14,681 nucleotides of DNA from JAGLQA01 sp023135565 (GTDB lineage Bacteria; Acidobacteriota; Aminicenantia; UBA2199). The DNA lies in the NCBI GenBank assembly GCA_030639305.1, contig DAOWCY010000179.1:1-14681 (forward strand). The letters are read 5' to 3'. Below, piece by piece: positions 13,372 through 14,681 of the stretch (position 1 is its first letter; each line of letters begins with the position of its first letter). The notes under the pieces are model-generated. The model saw nothing but the letters and a program-made list of their open reading frames with translations, was not told the origin of the DNA and made no database searches. A program made the position numbers and the translations under genes.

Positions 13372-13431
13372 ATGGAAACAATAACGGTAGGCGAATTAGA
13401 AAAAAATTTATCAAAGGTTAAAAAAAAATGA
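13372..13431 (+). CDS. 19-residue Phd-like antitoxin N-terminal peptide
   Basis: The frame reads METITVGELEKNLSKVKKK then TGA. The first 16 residues look like the DNA-binding start of Phd/YefM or similar antitoxins, but the frame ends after a run of nine A residues (13420-13428). Its stop overlaps the ATG of hicB (ATGA, 13428-13431), so it could act as a leader whose translation feeds hicB. A one-base slip at the A9 run would instead fuse this head to HicB. The promoter places its ATG at the transcript start. It may also be a decayed antitoxin, or unread. Confidence 0.45.
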   Translation: METITVGELEKNLSKVKKK

Positions 13432-13730
13432 AAAAATATACAGCCATAGTAAGAAAAAGCAAGCTTGAATATGTTGCTATATGTCTTGAACTCAATGTCG
13501 CTGCCAGGGGAGTAGACCTCGCGGATGTAGAAAAGAATTTACTTTCGGCCATAAACCTTTACTTGCAGGATATTGAAGAATATCCCGATACTGCTGCGGC
13601 TCCCATTTCTACGGAAGAACTGATTGAATTCTTGCACGACACCGAACCCGAATGGCACAAAGAGACCGAAAAGGAAAAGAAGTTTGTGCTGCGCCCTTTC
13701 GAGATTCACGAAGTCCCCGCCTATGTCTAA
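13428..13730 (+). CDS. hicB: HicB-family antitoxin
   Basis: A 100-residue antitoxin: the HicB core KKYTAIVRKSKLEYVAICLE (2-21) followed by LNVAARGVDLADVEKNLLSA (22-41), with a C-terminal helix and acidic/Lys-rich tail. It would bind HicA and block its double-stranded RNA-binding active site. It precedes hicA with an 8-base overlap, so the two are translationally coupled. Upstream, its ATG overlaps the stop of the 19-codon Phd-like peptide. AAGG (13414-13417) gives a Shine-Dalgarno 10 bases from the ATG. Order hicB-hicA is the reverse of the E. coli arrangement but common. Confidence 0.87.
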   Translation: MKKYTAIVRKSKLEYVAICLELNVAARGVDLADVEKNLLSAINLYLQDIEEYPDTAAAPISTEELIEFLHDTEPEWHKETEKEKKFVLRPFEIHEVPAYV

Positions 13731-13959
13731 ATTTCCATCGTTATCGAGTAAAAAACTGGTAAAACTACTTACAAAAGGAGGCGCTGCATTTGTGAGGCAG
13801 GGAAGCACAGATCATGCCATTTATTCAAGGATAGTTGAGGGCAGGCGGTATTCCGCACCGGTTCAGATGGGTAAAAAAAGTCTGGATCCTGTATATTGTA
13901 AACGAGTATGCAAACAACTACAGTTTCGAGATGATGAAATAAAAAAGCTTCTAGCTTAA
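13723..13959 (+). CDS. hicA: HicA-family mRNA interferase toxin
   Basis: A 78-residue HicA-like protein with a double-stranded RNA-binding fold that cleaves mRNA. Family features: LSSKKLVKLLTKGGAAFVRQ (7-26), then GSTDHAIYSR with the likely catalytic His31, the beta strand RRYSAPVQMG (41-50) and the C-terminal helix VCKQLQF. The ATG at 13723 lies inside the last codons of hicB and makes a protein of normal HicA length; an upstream ATG at 13624 in the same frame would overlap hicB by about 100 bases and is rejected. The usual GSHH is here GSTDH, a small deviation. Confidence 0.85.
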   Translation: MSKFPSLSSKKLVKLLTKGGAAFVRQGSTDHAIYSRIVEGRRYSAPVQMGKKSLDPVYCKRVCKQLQFRDDEIKKLLA

Positions 13960-13975
13960 AAAAACAAAAAATTGC

Positions 13976-14047
13976 AGTAGACATGGTGCTTGAATTGCCG
14001 CAGGAAGAAAAGTAGACCTTGAGGATGTACATTTATTGCAAACGTAG
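13976..14047 (+). pseudogene. Decayed hicB fragment
   Basis: From 13994 a frame reads IAAGRKVDLEDVHLLQT then stop (14045-14047). It resembles VAARGVDLADVEKNLLSA of the neighbouring HicB, and CTTGAA just upstream matches the same position in that gene, but in another frame with a stop. This is best read as the remnant of a second hicB. Confidence 0.5.
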
Positions 14048-14072
14048 TTCCCCGCGGAGCGGTCTATACCCT

Positions 14073-14099
14073 GCCCACGTGGTGGGCCCGCGTTGCGGG
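14073..14099 (+). promoter_or_regulatory. Two small GC hairpins before the AlkD-like gene
   Basis: GCCCAC-GTG-GTGGGC (14073-14087) and CCCGC-GTT-GCGGG (14087-14099) stand in a row just before the AGGAGGA Shine-Dalgarno (14101-14107). They could hinder or time translation, or be part of the dispersed GC-hairpin population. Confidence 0.4.
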
Positions 14100-14110
14100 A
14101 AGGAGGAAAT

Positions 14111-14548
14111 ATGCCGGAAAAACTAAAAAATATGTTCTTTACTAACGAGTCAGTCAATAAACTGGCGGAGACAGTCAAACAATTCTACCCGGCTTTCGAT
14201 AAAGAAAAATTCGTCAGCCTGATTTTCTGCATAGCTTGGGAAGACAAAGAACTAAAAGAAAGAATGCGCCACACCACCATCTGTTTGCACGACACCCTAC
14301 CGCCGTCTTACCCGGAAGCATTGGAGATTCTAAAAAAAGCAGCACCCCAAACCAAAGGTTTCGAAGCCATGTGCCTGCCCGATTACGTAGAACTCTACGG
14401 CATGGACGATTGGGACTTATCACTCCCGGCCTTAGGCTATTTTACTAAGTTCGCCAGTTCCGAATTCGCCATCCGCCCGTTTTTAGATAAAGACCCCCAA
14501 AAAGCCATAGCTTATATGTACAAATGGGCCGAAGACAAAGACCTATAG
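14111..14548 (+). pseudogene. AlkD-like DNA alkylation repair protein, truncated
   Basis: 145 codons beginning MPEKLKNMFFT, matching the N-terminal part of DNA alkylation repair proteins (HEAT-repeat glycosylases of the AlkD/AlkC type). Visible are FDKEKFVSLIFCIAWEDKEL (35-54), ERMRHTTICLHDTLPPSYPE (56-75) and YGMDDWDLSLPALGYFTKFA (101-120). Family members run to roughly 230-370 residues. This frame stops right after KWAEDKD, just before the place where relatives carry the conserved HVRRLASEG helix. The cut coincides with a 19-bp direct repeat, which points to insertion of foreign DNA. The ATG at 14111 is chosen because AGGAGGA precedes it. The remaining piece probably lacks the DNA-binding groove and would be inactive. 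Confidence 0.75.
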
Positions 14549-14549
14549 C

Positions 14550-14592
14550 GCTCAGATAAAGTAACCCGTTTTTGCTCAGATAAAGTAATCCG
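14550..14592. repeat. 19-bp direct repeat, possible insertion-sequence end
   Basis: GCTCAGATAAAGTAACCCG (14550-14568) and GCTCAGATAAAGTAATCCG (14574-14592) differ at one base and are separated by TTTTT. Repeated short sequences at one end are typical of IS21-family elements, where the transposase binds. No transposase is seen before the window ends. Confidence 0.55.
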
Positions 14593-14681
14593 CCCAATCT
14601 ACATATCAAATACCCCTTAAAAAAGCTTAGGGCACTCTTTTTCTTTTCCAAGTAGCAGAAATGGTGGTATCATTTAAGTGA
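14593..14681. other. Window end, probably inside the inserted element
   Basis: No gene is recognisable here. A short inverted repeat CTTAAAAAAGCTTAG is followed by a T-rich stretch, then a few codons (ATG at 14660) that stop at the edge. Confidence 0.3.

Noticed and set aside
13303..13431. Longer frame (42 codons) that includes the Phd-like peptide
   Set aside because: It runs in the same phase from an ATG at 13303 but covers the perfect promoter at 13337-13365, and its first half has no antitoxin-like sequence; the shorter start fits the promoter and family start better.
14445..14651. Minus-strand frame with the repeated segment GLLYLSKNGLLYLS
   Set aside because: The repeat is just the 19-bp direct repeat read as protein; no other support.

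Overview
The window looks like a chromosomal segment of an uncultivated bacterium with a moderate G+C content. The proteins are bacterial: an NtrY-like kinase, an RpoD-like sigma factor and a LarC protein. The SxtI/SxtJ/SxtK-type trio and GC-rich dispersed hairpin repeats fit poorly characterised anaerobic or groundwater lineages such as Omnitrophota, but the taxon is a guess. Seven clear sigma70-type promoters have a 17-bp spacer, and four of them place the predicted transcript start at or within about 2 nt of the start codon.

Left part (1-4.6 kb): a short unassigned reading frame at the edge, a sirtuin (225-965), a LarC that has only the N-terminal half plus a His-rich loop (1098-1991), a 390-base repeat-filled gap, and on the minus strand an orphan NtrY-like sensor kinase (2381-4552) with its own promoter.

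Middle (4.7-9.6 kb, all minus strand): an sxtI-sxtJ-sxtK-like operon (7271 down to 4770: O-carbamoyltransferase, SxtJ membrane protein, 51-residue DUF5989/SxtK-like membrane protein). It has a consensus promoter directly at the carbamoyltransferase ATG and a perfect 15-bp terminator stem at the end. Upstream lies a divergent RpoD-type sigma factor (7596-9275), with six tandem ~10-bp repeats just after its stop codon.

Right part (9.6-14.6 kb, all plus strand): a toxin-antitoxin and probable defence island. In order: DUF2281-type antitoxin plus PIN toxin; an OLD-like ATPase/TOPRIM protein; a HicB-like antitoxin in operon with a nucleoside 2-deoxyribosyltransferase/TIR-like protein; a 29-codon 'mini-antitoxin' repeating only the C-terminal tail of the first antitoxin; a DUF2283 protein; a 19-codon Phd-like N-terminal peptide overlapping a HicBA pair; a decayed hicB fragment; and an AlkD-like DNA alkylation repair gene cut short where a 19-bp direct repeat, perhaps an insertion-sequence end, begins.

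The most interesting signals are the mini-antitoxin (25 of 28 residues identical to the parent tail, with 9 of 12 changed codons synonymous), the twin promoter cassettes that drive two antitoxin fragments as probable leaderless mRNAs, and the HicB/NDT-TIR pair, which resembles a toxin-antitoxin system with a non-canonical partner. A family of dispersed hairpins with compensatory stem changes, one copy of which carries the Shine-Dalgarno of larC, is a separate layer of structure.
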